Assembly: GCA_903898725.1 (NCBI GenBank)
Contig: CAIUGQ010000184.1
Location: forward strand, 1 to 11,674
Direction: 5' to 3'
Length of the DNA: 11,674 nucleotides
Origin: an uncultured Burkholderiales bacterium
GTDB lineage: Bacteria > Pseudomonadota > Gammaproteobacteria > Burkholderiales > Burkholderiaceae_E
In this document: positions 1-7,141 of the stretch, piece after piece
Layout: each line of letters opens with the position of its first letter
Position numbering within the stretch: position 1 is the stretch's first letter
Translations under genes and position numbers: made by a program
Notes under the pieces: model-generated
Told to the model about the DNA's origin: nothing
The model's database searches: none
Seen by the model: the letters and a program-made list of their open reading frames with translations, nothing else

Positions 1-2
1 CG

Positions 3-650
3 CCGCCGCCCGCGGTCGCGCTGCCCGCGGTGCACGAGCCGCCGCCGTCACGGCGGCTGGAGGGCCTGCGCGTCGCGGTCGCGCGCGATGCGGCGTTCGC
101 CTTCCTCTACGAGGCGAACCTCGACGTGCTGCGCGCGCTCGGCGCCACGCCCTGCGCCTTCTCGCCGCTCGCCGACGAACCGGTCCCCGAAGGCTGCGAG
201 GCGCTGTACCTGCCCGGCGGCTATCCGGAGCTGCACCTCGATGCGCTGGCCGGCAACGCCGTCGCGCGCGGCTCGGTGCTCGCCCATCATGCCGCGGGAC
301 GGCCGATCCTCGCCGAGTGCGGCGGGCTGCTCTGGCTGCTCGATGCGCTCACCGATGCGCAGGGTCGGCGCGCCCCGATGCTCGGGCTGCTGCCTGGCGA
401 GGCGCGGATCGGCGAGCGGCTGGCCAACATCGGCCTGCAGTCGCTCGTGCTGCCCGAGGGCACGCTTCGCGGCCAGACCTTCCACCACGCGAGCGCCGAG
501 CTGCGTCTCGAGCCGGCGGCCCACAGCCGTGCCGCCCTCGACCACGGCCGCCCCGAGCCCGTCTGGCGCAGCCGCCGGCTCGTCGCCTCCTTCCTGCACC
601 TGTACTTCCCGTCGAACCCCGAGGCGATCGCGGCGCTGCTGCGCCCCTGA
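3..650 (+). CDS. cobB: Cobyrinate a,c-diamide synthase, C-terminal glutamine amidotransferase part (5' truncated by window)
   Basis: The frame is open from the first bases of the window, so only the C-terminal part (about 215 codons) is visible. The family (CobB/CbiA, usually about 430-470 residues) uses ATP and glutamine to amidate the a and c side chains of cobyrinate in cobalamin synthesis. The N-terminal ATP-binding domain lies outside the window. Visible are a proline-rich linker, the domain entry LRVAVARDAAFAFLYEANLD, the LPGGYPELH segment, and the class I amidotransferase nucleophile in ILAECGGL (Cys codon 318-320). Near the C-terminus ASFLHLYFPSNPEA carries the conserved catalytic histidine. 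A GTG at 30 is not a credible start because the domain fold would lack its partner. It ends 13 bp before the convergent oxygenase gene. cobB and cbiA are names for the same activity, and the sequence alone does not separate the aerobic from the anaerobic pathway. Confidence 0.9.
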   Translation, partial: PPPAVALPAVHEPPPSRRLEGLRVAVARDAAFAFLYEANLDVLRALGATPCAFSPLADEPVPEGCEALYLPGGYPELHLDALAGNAVARGSVLAHHAAGRPILAECGGLLWLLDALTDAQGRRAPMLGLLPGEARIGERLANIGLQSLVLPEGTLRGQTFHHASAELRLEPAAHSRAALDHGRPEPVWRSRRLVASFLHLYFPSNPEAIAALLRP

Positions 651-663
651 GGGGGCGTGTGGA

Positions 664-1884
664 TCAGGCCGAGGCGGGCAGCTCGCCGAGCAGCACACGC
701 ACCAGCTCGCCGACCGGCCGGATGCGATCACCAAAGGGCAGCCGGCCCGCGCCGCGGAAGAACAGCCCCGTCCTGACGTCGCCGTTGACCGCGGCCGCGA
801 GCTGCCGGTCGATGCAGAACTGACCGAAGCGGCCGATGCCGTCGCGCAGCCCGCACTGGATCAGGCAGTCGAACGCCATTACGCACCGTGCCTTGGCCCG
901 CGCCAGCTCGGCCTTGCGCGGCTGGGCGGCCAGGTGCTTGAGCAGCCAGGGCGTGGCCACCGCGCGGGCCGGCAGGCCCGCCACGCTCATGAACTCGACG
1001 ATCTGCTCGCTGCCGGCACCGGCCAGCACCGCCTTGAACGCGGGATGGGCGTCGCCCTCCTCGGTGACCGCGAACGCGGTGCCGAGCTGCACCGCCGCCG
1101 CCCCCAGCCCGAGCAGCTGGCGAACCCGTGCATGGCTGTCGATGCCGCCGGCCGGGATCAGCGGGATCGCGTCGGGGGCCAGCCCGAGCGACGTGAAGAA
1201 CGCGCGCGCCTGCGGCACCACCGTCTCGAAGTCGAAGCGCGCGTCGTCGATCTCCTCGAGGCGGGTCGCGCCGAGGTGCCCGCCCGCGTGCCGCGGATGC
1301 TCGATGACGATCGCATCGGGCAGGCGGCCGCGGCGCTGCCACTTGCGCACCACGAGCTGGATGCCCCGCAGGTCCGACAGGATCGGGATCAGCGCGACAT
1401 CCGGATGGTCGGCCGCGAGATCGGGCAGGTCCAGCGGCAGCCCCGCGCCCATCACGATCGCATCGGCACCGCTCTCGCAGGCCTGGCGCACGTAGGCCGG
1501 GTAGGCGGTGACCGCGCGCATCACGTTGACCGCGATCAGCCCGTGGCCACCGGCGAGGGCCCGGGCCGCTCGGATCTCGCGATCGAGCGCGACGAGGTTC
1601 GCCGCGTCGATCAGCGGGCCGGCCTCGGCGGCCGGCAGATGGCCGGTCTCGGCCATCAGGTCGGGATGGTGGCGCCGCAGGTCGACCGAGGCGATGGTGC
1701 CGACCGCCCCCTGCGCGGCCACCGCGCCGGCCAGACGGTGTGCCGACACGCCCACGCCCATGCCGCCCTGCACGATGGGCAGCACCTCGCGGCCGCGCAG
1801 CCTGAGCGGTGCCAGCCCCGAGGCGGACAGCAGCGCGCCCATCGCCGACGGCACGGCGCCGGTCTCGCGCCCCGCGCCGCTCAT
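664..1884 (-). CDS. Nitronate monooxygenase / 2-nitropropane dioxygenase-family FMN protein
   Basis: A 406-residue protein of the NMO/FabK-like FMN TIM-barrel family, which oxidises alkyl nitronates or reduces other substrates with flavin. Seen: PIVQGGMGVGVSAHRLAGAV at 36-55 (N-terminal family signature), EHPRHAGGHLGA at 195-206 with the conserved AGGH region (His203), IPAGGID at 243-249 and VQLGTAFAVTEE at 265-276, which in this fold hold the flavin phosphate. The C-terminal part carries four cysteines (334, 340, 344, 357) followed by GLFFRGAG at 373-380. The ATG overlaps the upstream regulator's TGA as ATGA, which fixes the start and implies translational coupling; only a weak GGGGA precedes it. 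The precise substrate cannot be read from sequence. The family is often over-annotated as nitronate monooxygenase, so an enoyl reductase or another flavin oxidoreductase is possible. Confidence 0.85.
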   Translation of the reverse strand: MSGAGRETGAVPSAMGALLSASGLAPLRLRGREVLPIVQGGMGVGVSAHRLAGAVAAQGAVGTIASVDLRRHHPDLMAETGHLPAAEAGPLIDAANLVALDREIRAARALAGGHGLIAVNVMRAVTAYPAYVRQACESGADAIVMGAGLPLDLPDLAADHPDVALIPILSDLRGIQLVVRKWQRRGRLPDAIVIEHPRHAGGHLGATRLEEIDDARFDFETVVPQARAFFTSLGLAPDAIPLIPAGGIDSHARVRQLLGLGAAAVQLGTAFAVTEEGDAHPAFKAVLAGAGSEQIVEFMSVAGLPARAVATPWLLKHLAAQPRKAELARAKARCVMAFDCLIQCGLRDGIGRFGQFCIDRQLAAAVNGDVRTGLFFRGAGRLPFGDRIRPVGELVRVLLGELPASA

Positions 1885-2654
1885 GCCGTCCCCGCCACGG
1901 GCACGGCGTCCTCGGCCGCGTGCGCCAGCCCGGCGGCGTCGAGCACCCTGAACCGGGTGCGGCGCGATTCGATCAGCCCCTGCGCGGCGAGGGTGTGCAG
2001 TTCGCGCGACAGCGTCTCGGGCGTCATCGCCAGCCGGATCGCGATCAGGCGCTTGGGCTCGTCGAAGGCGATGTCGACGAAGCCCGCCGGCGCGTCGCGC
2101 TGCAGGTCGCAGAGCAGGCGCGCGACCCGTGCCCGCGCCGTGCGCTGGGTGAAGCCGCCGATGTCGCGCACGAAGCGCGCCAGCTTGGCGCCCATGTCGC
2201 CGATCAGACGGGCCGCGATGGTCGGATGCGAGACGATCGCCTGCCGGATCGTCTCGGCCGACAGCCCGACGAGCAGCGCGTCCTCGACCACCCCTGCATT
2301 GACCGGATACAGGTCGCTGCGCAGCAGCGCGGCCAGCCCGATGGTGTCGCCCCGTTCCATCGCGGCGAGCACACGGGCGGTCGGCGGCCGGCCGAGCGTG
2401 AGCCGCACCCGTCCCTCGATCACCACGTAGAGCATCTCGGCGGGCTCCCCGGCCCGGAACAGCACCGTCCCGGCCGGCGCGGACAGGACCGTGGCCTGCG
2501 CCAGCGCGACCTCTGCGGACGCATCGAGCACGCCGTCGAACAGCGGCAGTCCGGCCAGCAGCCTGACCGCCCGCCGGGCCGGCGTCTCGCCGACCGCGCC
2601 GGCATCGACGGCTGCGGGGACCGCGGCGCGCGGTCGATCCTGGTGGACGTGCAT
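1881..2654 (-). CDS. Crp/Fnr-family transcriptional regulator, Dnr-like (no Fe-S cysteines)
   Basis: A 257-residue regulator. Residues about 35-150 form a cyclic-nucleotide-binding-type beta barrel (LPLFDGV, GTVLFRAGEPAEMLYVVIEG, RGDTIGLAALL). A dimerisation helix follows, then a winged helix (about 170-245). The recognition helix TPETLSRELHTL holds Glu213, Ser216 and Arg217, the E..SR arrangement by which FNR-type proteins read TTGAT half sites. The only cysteine is Cys182, so the four-cysteine Fe-S sensor of FNR is absent; this resembles Dnr/Nnr-type regulators, some of which sense NO through haem. The ATG at 2654 was chosen because GGGAG lies 5 nt upstream and the protein then has normal family length. 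An in-frame ATG at 2792 would add an atypical tail across the control region. It is the first gene of an operon with the flavoprotein. Autoregulation through the box at 2727-2740 is inferred. Confidence 0.88.
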   Translation of the reverse strand: MHVHQDRPRAAVPAAVDAGAVGETPARRAVRLLAGLPLFDGVLDASAEVALAQATVLSAPAGTVLFRAGEPAEMLYVVIEGRVRLTLGRPPTARVLAAMERGDTIGLAALLRSDLYPVNAGVVEDALLVGLSAETIRQAIVSHPTIAARLIGDMGAKLARFVRDIGGFTQRTARARVARLLCDLQRDAPAGFVDIAFDEPKRLIAIRLAMTPETLSRELHTLAAQGLIESRRTRFRVLDAAGLAHAAEDAVPVAGTA

Positions 2655-2659
2655 CGGGT

Positions 2660-2664
2660 CTCCC
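2660..2664 (-). promoter_or_regulatory. Ribosome binding site of the Crp/Fnr regulator
   Basis: On the minus strand GGGAG stands 5 nt before the ATG at 2654-2652. It supports this start over the in-frame ATG at 2792. Confidence 0.6.
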
Positions 2665-2726
2665 GGGGGTGCGACCCCCCGTTTCCATCGTTGGAGCAAG
2701 GGTGTCACGGCCGGACCGGGCGGGCT

Positions 2727-2740
2727 TTGAGCCAGATCAA
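2727..2740. promoter_or_regulatory. FNR/DNR-type operator, TTGAG-N4-ATCAA
   Basis: The site TTGAGCCAGATCAA matches the FNR-family consensus TTGAT-N4-ATCAA at nine of ten defined positions. It lies 73 bp upstream of the regulator start (2654, minus) and 64 bp upstream of the DUF21/CBS gene (2804, plus). The adjacent regulator has the E..SR recognition residues that bind such a sequence. Which of the two divergent genes it controls cannot be settled from sequence. With an extended -10 at 2766-2774 its centre would lie roughly 47 bp before the rightward transcription start, somewhat further than the classic -41.5 position. Confidence 0.65.
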
Positions 2741-2769
2741 GCACCGGTCTGCCGACGGGCCACGGTGCT
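2740..2769. repeat. 7-bp inverted repeat in the divergent control region
   Basis: AGCACCG (2740-2746) and CGGTGCT (2763-2769) are perfect reverse complements with a 16-bp spacer, so their centres are 23 bp apart. It abuts the FNR-type box on the left and runs into the extended -10 on the right. It could be a second operator or only chance in GC-rich DNA. Confidence 0.35.
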
Positions 2770-2774
2770 ATCCT
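2766..2774 (+). promoter_or_regulatory. Possible extended -10 element of the DUF21/CBS gene
   Basis: TGCTATCCT has the extended -10 form TGn followed by TATCCT (4/6 to TATAAT). No good -35 hexamer is found 16-18 bp upstream, which is tolerated by extended -10 promoters or by activator-dependent ones. It would give a leader of roughly 23 nt before the ATG at 2804. Confidence 0.35.
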
Positions 2775-2803
2775 GCAGCCATCTCGACTCATCCTCCCCC
2801 TAG

Positions 2804-4117
2804 ATGGACGTTCTCCTGCTCCTCCTCCTGATCATGCTGAACGCGGTGTTCGCCATGTCGGAGATGGCTGTGGTCTCGTCGCGCAAGGCGCGGCTGCAGC
2901 GGATGGCCGACGACGGATTCCCAGGGGCGAAGTCGGCCGTCCTGCTCAACGAGGAGCCCTCCACCTTCCTGTCGACGGTGCAGGTCGGCATCACCACGAT
3001 CGGGATCCTGAGCGGTGTCGTCGGCGAGGGGCTGATCGCCGCGCCGATCGCGGCCTGGCTGTCGCAGGTCCCGATGCTCGCGCCCTACGCGAAGGGCTTC
3101 TCGGTGGCGCTGGTCGTCGTGATCATCACCTACCTGTCGGTGGTGATCGGCGAGCTGGTGCCCAAGCGGCTCGCGCTGCTCGCCCCGGAGCGCATCGCCT
3201 CGGTGGTGGCGCGACCGATGGTGTGGTTCTCGGGCTTCGCGCGCCCGCTGGTGATCGGCCTGTCGGCCTCGAGCAACCTGCTGCTGCGCCTGATCGGCGC
3301 GCGCAGCACCGACGAGCCGCCGGTGACCGACGACGAGATCAAGGTGCTGATGGAACAGGGCGCCGAGGCCGGCGTCTTCCATCAGAGCGAGCAGGCGATC
3401 GTCTCGAACGTGCTGCGTCTCGACGACCAGCGCATCGGCGCGATCATGACGCCGCGGATGGACATCTTCGCGATCGACCTCGACGAGGAAGACGCGGTCG
3501 TGCGGAGCAGCATCGCCGAGAGCCCGCACTCGCGGGTGGTGGTCTGCCGCGGCGGGCTCGAGCACATCCTCGGCGTGCTGCGGATCGCCGACCTGCTCAA
3601 GCCCGCCCTGCAGGGCGAGCCGCTCGACGTCGAACGCCACCTGACGCCGCCGCTCTTCCTGCCCGAGACCATCAGCACCACCCAGCTCCTCGAGAGCTTC
3701 CGGCGCGAACGCGTGCAGTTCGGCCTGATCGTCGACGAGTACGGCGACCTGCAGGGCCTGGTGTCGCTGACCGACGTGCTGACCTCGATCGTCGGCGACC
3801 TGCCCGAGCAGGACGACCCGACCGACACCGACCTGGTGCGGCGCGAGGACGGCTCCTGGCTGGTCGACGGCTCGGTGGGCCTGGAGCGCCTCAAGCAGGT
3901 CCTCGAGATCGACGAGCTGCCCGAGCAGGACGAGCGCGGCTTCCACACGGTGGGCGGCTTCGCGATGCACAGCCTGGGCCGCATCCCGACGGTCGCCGAC
4001 CACTTCGAGGCCTCGGGCTACCGCTTCGAGGTGGTCGACATGGACCGCAACCGGGTCGACAAGGTGCTCGTCGCCCGGCTGCCGGACCCTCAGCCCGTCG
4101 TGGTCGACGAGCCCTGA
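2804..4117 (+). CDS. HlyC/CorC (TlyC-like) family membrane protein: DUF21, CBS pair, CorC/HlyC domain
   Basis: A 437-residue inner-membrane protein. Residues 1-165 form the DUF21/CNNM transmembrane domain, with hydrophobic segments at about 1-25, 60-85, 98-120 and 135-165 and the conserved GELVPKRLAL at 116-125. A soluble acidic linker (VTDDEIKVLMEQGAEAGVF) leads to a CBS pair of about 210-335, starting with MTPRMDI and ending DEYGDLQGLVSLTDVLTSIV. A CorC/HlyC domain follows (about 345-425, starting at DGSWLVDGSVGLERL). The order and length are complete for the family. Relatives are linked to magnesium/cobalt efflux or membrane ion homeostasis; the haemolysin name is historical. TAG directly precedes the ATG in frame, so this is the first usable ATG, yet no Shine-Dalgarno is seen. 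It is divergent from the Crp/Fnr regulator and convergent with tctA (25 bp between stops). Confidence 0.92.
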   Translation: MDVLLLLLLIMLNAVFAMSEMAVVSSRKARLQRMADDGFPGAKSAVLLNEEPSTFLSTVQVGITTIGILSGVVGEGLIAAPIAAWLSQVPMLAPYAKGFSVALVVVIITYLSVVIGELVPKRLALLAPERIASVVARPMVWFSGFARPLVIGLSASSNLLLRLIGARSTDEPPVTDDEIKVLMEQGAEAGVFHQSEQAIVSNVLRLDDQRIGAIMTPRMDIFAIDLDEEDAVVRSSIAESPHSRVVVCRGGLEHILGVLRIADLLKPALQGEPLDVERHLTPPLFLPETISTTQLLESFRRERVQFGLIVDEYGDLQGLVSLTDVLTSIVGDLPEQDDPTDTDLVRREDGSWLVDGSVGLERLKQVLEIDELPEQDERGFHTVGGFAMHSLGRIPTVADHFEASGYRFEVVDMDRNRVDKVLVARLPDPQPVVVDEP

Positions 4118-4142
4118 TCGGCGTGGCGCGCCGCGCGGCGGC

Positions 4143-5630
4143 TCAGGCCCCGCGCAGGCGACGCCAGAGGAAGGGCCCCAGGATCAGCAGCGCGGTCAGT
4201 GCCAGCAGCGACGCCGAGATCGGCTGCGTGACGAACACCGACAGGTCGCCCTGGCTGATCGACAGCGCCCGCCGGAACTGCGCCTCGGCCAGCGGACCGA
4301 GGATCAGCCCGATCACCGCCGGCGCCACCGGGAAGCCGAAGCGGCGCATCGTGAAGCCCAGCAGGCCGAACACCAGCAGCGTGATCAGGTCGACCACCGA
4401 CTGGTGCAGGCTGTAGGCGCCCAGCGTCGCGAAGACGAGGATGCCCGCGTACAGGCCCGGCTTGGGGATGGCCAGCACCTTCACCCACAGGCCGATCAGC
4501 GGCAGGTTCAGCACCAGCAGCAGCACGTTGCCGACGTAGAGGCTGGCGATCAGCCCCCACACCAGCGGGCCCTGCGTCTGGAACAGCAGCGGGCCGGGCT
4601 GCAGGCCGTAGTTCTGGAAGGCCGCGAGCAGGATGGCCGCGGTGGCCGACGTCGGGATCCCCAGCGTCAGCAGCGGGACCAGCACGCCGGTCGACGACGC
4701 GTTGTTCGCCGCCTCGGGTCCCGCGACGCCCTCGATCGCGCCGTGGCCGAATTCCTCGGGATGCTTCGAGAGCTTCTTCTCGAGCGCGTACGACAGGAAG
4801 GTCGGGATCTCGGCGCCGCCGGCCGGGATCGTGCCGAACGGGAACCCGATGCCGGTGGCGCGCAGCCAGGCCGGCCACGAGCGCTTCCAGTCCTCCCGGC
4901 TCATCCAGATCGAGCCGGAGAGCCGCTCGAGGCGATCTTCATGGCGGCTCTGGTAGGCAGCGACGTAGAGCGTCTCGCCGACCGCGAACAGGCCGACCGC
5001 GAGCACCACCACGTCGATGCCGTCGAGCAGCTCGGGCACGCCGAACGTGAAGCGCATCTGCCCGGTCGCCTCGTCGATGCCCACCAGCCCGAGCAGCAGC
5101 CCGAGGAACAGCGTCGTGAGCCCGCGCACCGTCGAGCTGCCGAGCACCGCCGCCACCGTCACGAAGGCGAACACCATCAGCGCGAAATACTCGGCCGGCC
5201 CGAACTTCAGCGCGACCTCGACCACCAGCGGCGCGAGCAGCGTCAGCAGCACGGTGGCGATCGAGCCGGCGACGAACGAGCCGATCGCGGCGGTCGCCAG
5301 CGCGGGCCCGGCCCGGCCCTTGCGAGCCATCTTGTTGCCCTCGAGCGCGGTGGCGATCGAGGCGGACTCGCCGGGGGTGTTCAGCAGGATCGTCGTCGTC
5401 GAGCCGCCGTACATCGCGCCGTAGTAGATGCCGGCGAACATGATCAGCGCACCGGTCGGCTCGAGCTTCACGGTCAGCGGCAGCAGCATCGCGACGGTGA
5501 GCGCGGGCCCCACGCCCGGCAGCACGCCGACCGCCGTGCCCAGGGTCACGCCCAGCAGGCCCCAGAGCAGGTTGAGCGGCTGCAGCGCGACCGAGAAGCC
5601 CTGCAGGAGGGCGGAGAAGGTCTCGGTCAT
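4143..5630 (-). CDS. tctA: Tripartite tricarboxylate transporter, large permease subunit TctA
   Basis: A 495-residue polytopic membrane protein, full length for TctA (about 500). It is the main transport channel of the TTT system, which takes up citrate-like or other carboxylates delivered by the periplasmic TctC, driven by an ion gradient. Conserved family segments are GVLPGVGPALTVAMLLP (35-51), YYGAMYGGSTTTILLNTPGE (69-88), GFPFGTIPAGGAEIPTFLSY (262-281) and the loop GVAGPEAANNASSTG (301-315) before TLGIPTSATAAILL. The two similar halves reflect the family's internal duplication. The ATG overlaps the tctB stop as ATGA, giving translational coupling; an in-frame upstream ATG (5753) would read arginine-rich tctB-antiphase sequence and is rejected. 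It is the last gene of the operon and converges on the DUF21/CBS gene. Confidence 0.96.
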   Translation of the reverse strand: MTETFSALLQGFSVALQPLNLLWGLLGVTLGTAVGVLPGVGPALTVAMLLPLTVKLEPTGALIMFAGIYYGAMYGGSTTTILLNTPGESASIATALEGNKMARKGRAGPALATAAIGSFVAGSIATVLLTLLAPLVVEVALKFGPAEYFALMVFAFVTVAAVLGSSTVRGLTTLFLGLLLGLVGIDEATGQMRFTFGVPELLDGIDVVVLAVGLFAVGETLYVAAYQSRHEDRLERLSGSIWMSREDWKRSWPAWLRATGIGFPFGTIPAGGAEIPTFLSYALEKKLSKHPEEFGHGAIEGVAGPEAANNASSTGVLVPLLTLGIPTSATAAILLAAFQNYGLQPGPLLFQTQGPLVWGLIASLYVGNVLLLVLNLPLIGLWVKVLAIPKPGLYAGILVFATLGAYSLHQSVVDLITLLVFGLLGFTMRRFGFPVAPAVIGLILGPLAEAQFRRALSISQGDLSVFVTQPISASLLALTALLILGPFLWRRLRGA

Positions 5631-6148
5631 AGTCCCGCCGTACCCAGCACCGGCAGCAGCCAGCCGGCGGGCAGGTTCACGTTGAGGAAGCGCACGAAGA
5701 ACAGGAACACCACGACCCCGATCGCGAGACCCACGCCCGCGTCGCGCAGCCACCGCGTGCTGCCGAAGCCGCGCGCCACGCAGGTGAACAGCGCCATCGC
5801 CGCGATCGGGAACCCCGCGGTGTGGATCAGCGCCATCTGGGCCACGAGGCCCGCAGCGACCCAGAGGAACGCCGGCGGCACGAACGCGTGGTCACCGCGC
5901 TCCTCGGGGTCCTCCGGGACCGCCATCCGCCAGCCGCCGGTGAAGGCCTCCCAGAGCAGCCACAGGCCGAGCAGCACCAGACCGCCGGCCACCAGCCTGG
6001 GGACGAAGTTGGGGCCGATGCGGGAGTAGCCGCCGGCCTCGGGCAGCGCGAACGCGACCGCCGAGGCCCCGAGGCCGAGCGCGAGCACGCCCAGCGACAC
6101 GACGAGTTCTGCGCGCCTGGGGCGCGCGGTGCCGCGGGGCCCGGACAT
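5627..6148 (-). CDS. tctB: Tripartite tricarboxylate transporter, small membrane subunit TctB
   Basis: A 173-residue membrane protein of the poorly conserved TctB family (usually 140-180 residues), which partners TctA in the inner membrane. Hydrophobic segments lie at about 14-35, 52-70, 92-124 (long, possibly two helices) and 138-157. The family-typical YSRIGPNFVPRLVAGGLVLLG (41-61) resembles the GP.F.PR loop of TctB proteins. The hydrophilic loop at 72-90 (VPEDPEERGDH) fits the usual central cytoplasmic linker. The ATG lies 10 bp after the tctC stop, with AAGG as a modest Shine-Dalgarno. The TGA overlaps the tctA ATG by 4 bp. Identity relies strongly on its position between tctC and tctA. 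Confidence 0.92.
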   Translation of the reverse strand: MSGPRGTARPRRAELVVSLGVLALGLGASAVAFALPEAGGYSRIGPNFVPRLVAGGLVLLGLWLLWEAFTGGWRMAVPEDPEERGDHAFVPPAFLWVAAGLVAQMALIHTAGFPIAAMALFTCVARGFGSTRWLRDAGVGLAIGVVVFLFFVRFLNVNLPAGWLLPVLGTAGL

Positions 6149-6158
6149 CGCGTCGACC

Positions 6159-7121
6159 TTACTTGCGCAGGCCGAGCGAATCGATGATCGCGCCGATCCG
6201 CTTGATGTCCTCGTCGAGGAACTTCTTGTACTCGTCGCCCGGCAGGTAGGCCGCGTCCCAGCCGAACTTGGTCAGCGACTCCTTCCACATCGGCGAGTCG
6301 GTGCCGGCCTTGACGCTCGCGATCAGCGCGTCGCGCTGGGCCGGCGTGATGCCGGGCGCCGCGAAGATGCCGCGCCAGTTGCCGAGCTCGACGTCGATGC
6401 CCTGCTCCTTGAGCGACGCGATCCCGTCGATCGCCTTCGGGCTCGAGACCGCCAGCGCGCGCATCCGGCCCGCCTTGATCTGCTCGGCGAACTCGCCGAG
6501 GCCCGACACGCCGGCCGCGACGTGGCCGCCGATGATCGAGGTGATCGCCTCGCCGCCGCCCTTGAAGGGCACGTAGTTGATCTTCGAGGGATCCGCACCG
6601 ACCGCCTTGGCGATCAGGCCGACCAGGATGTGGTCGGTGCCGCCGGCCGAGCCGCCGCCCCAGGCCACCTTGCCCGGCTCGGCCTTGAAGGCCTTGACCA
6701 GGTCGCCGATCGTCTTGTGCGGCGAGTTCGCCGGCACCACGATGACCTCGTACTCGGTCGTCAGGCGCGCGATCGGGGTGACCATCGTCAGGTCGACCGG
6801 CGACTTGTTCAGCGCGATGCCGCCGACCATCACCATGCCGCCCATCATCAGCGTGTTCGGATCGCCCTTGGCGGCGTTGACGAACTGCGCCAGGCCGATG
6901 GTGCCAGCCGCGCCGCCCTTGTTGTCGAACTGGACGTTCTGCACCGACTTGGCCGACTGCATCGCTGCGGCGAGTGCGCGTCCGGTCTGGTCCCAGCCGC
7001 CGCCCGGATTGGCCGGGATGAGCATCTTGAGGGTCGCGATGCCCTGAGCCGAGGCGTGGAGCGGCAGCGTGCCGGCGGCGAGTGCGCCCAGCGCTGCGGC
7101 GGTGAAATGGCGGCGATTCAT
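6159..7121 (-). CDS. tctC: TTT periplasmic solute-binding protein (TctC/Bug family)
   Basis: A 320-residue periplasmic binding protein, first gene of the tct operon. Residues 1-26 are a signal peptide (MNRRHF, hydrophobic core, HASA before Gln26). The RRHF start gives it a Tat-like look, although Sec export is equally possible. The mature part opens with LKMLIPANPGGGWDQTGRAL (31-50), the TctC-type ligand loop, and has GGGSAGGTDHI (155-165), the second loop that grips the carboxylate. The ligand is probably a di- or tricarboxylate, but the very diverse Bug family makes the substrate unpredictable. AGGAG lies 7 nt before this ATG, fixing the start against the in-frame codon at 7274. No two-component tctDE genes are adjacent. 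Confidence 0.95.
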   Translation of the reverse strand: MNRRHFTAAALGALAAGTLPLHASAQGIATLKMLIPANPGGGWDQTGRALAAAMQSAKSVQNVQFDNKGGAAGTIGLAQFVNAAKGDPNTLMMGGMVMVGGIALNKSPVDLTMVTPIARLTTEYEVIVVPANSPHKTIGDLVKAFKAEPGKVAWGGGSAGGTDHILVGLIAKAVGADPSKINYVPFKGGGEAITSIIGGHVAAGVSGLGEFAEQIKAGRMRALAVSSPKAIDGIASLKEQGIDVELGNWRGIFAAPGITPAQRDALIASVKAGTDSPMWKESLTKFGWDAAYLPGDEYKKFLDEDIKRIGAIIDSLGLRK

Positions 7122-7128
7122 GAGGGAT

Positions 7129-7133
7129 CTCCT
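7129..7133 (-). promoter_or_regulatory. Ribosome binding site of tctC
   Basis: On the minus strand AGGAG sits 7 nt before the ATG at 7121-7119. It is the best Shine-Dalgarno in the window and decides the tctC start. Confidence 0.75.
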
Positions 7134-7141
7134 GTCGGTCG

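Noticed and set aside
88..2430. A 780-codon plus-strand frame over cobB, the flavoprotein and the regulator
   Set aside because: Low-complexity Arg/Ser/Pro product antisense to or out of phase with real genes.
1881..2654. Reading the regulator as a true oxygen-sensing FNR
   Set aside because: The N-terminal cysteine cluster is missing; only Cys182 is present.
2655..2792. Longer start (ATG at 2792) for the Crp/Fnr regulator
   Set aside because: It would run through the FNR box and promoter region. GGGAG precedes the ATG at 2654 and the family length fits that start.
4118..4142. Possible bidirectional terminator between the DUF21/CBS gene and tctA
   Set aside because: GC-rich self-complementary bases such as GCCGCGCGGC are present but there is no T-tract on either strand.
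5631..5753. N-terminal extension of tctA into tctB
   Set aside because: The extension is arginine-rich and non-membrane. The ATGA overlap with tctB at 5627-5630 is the normal coupled start.
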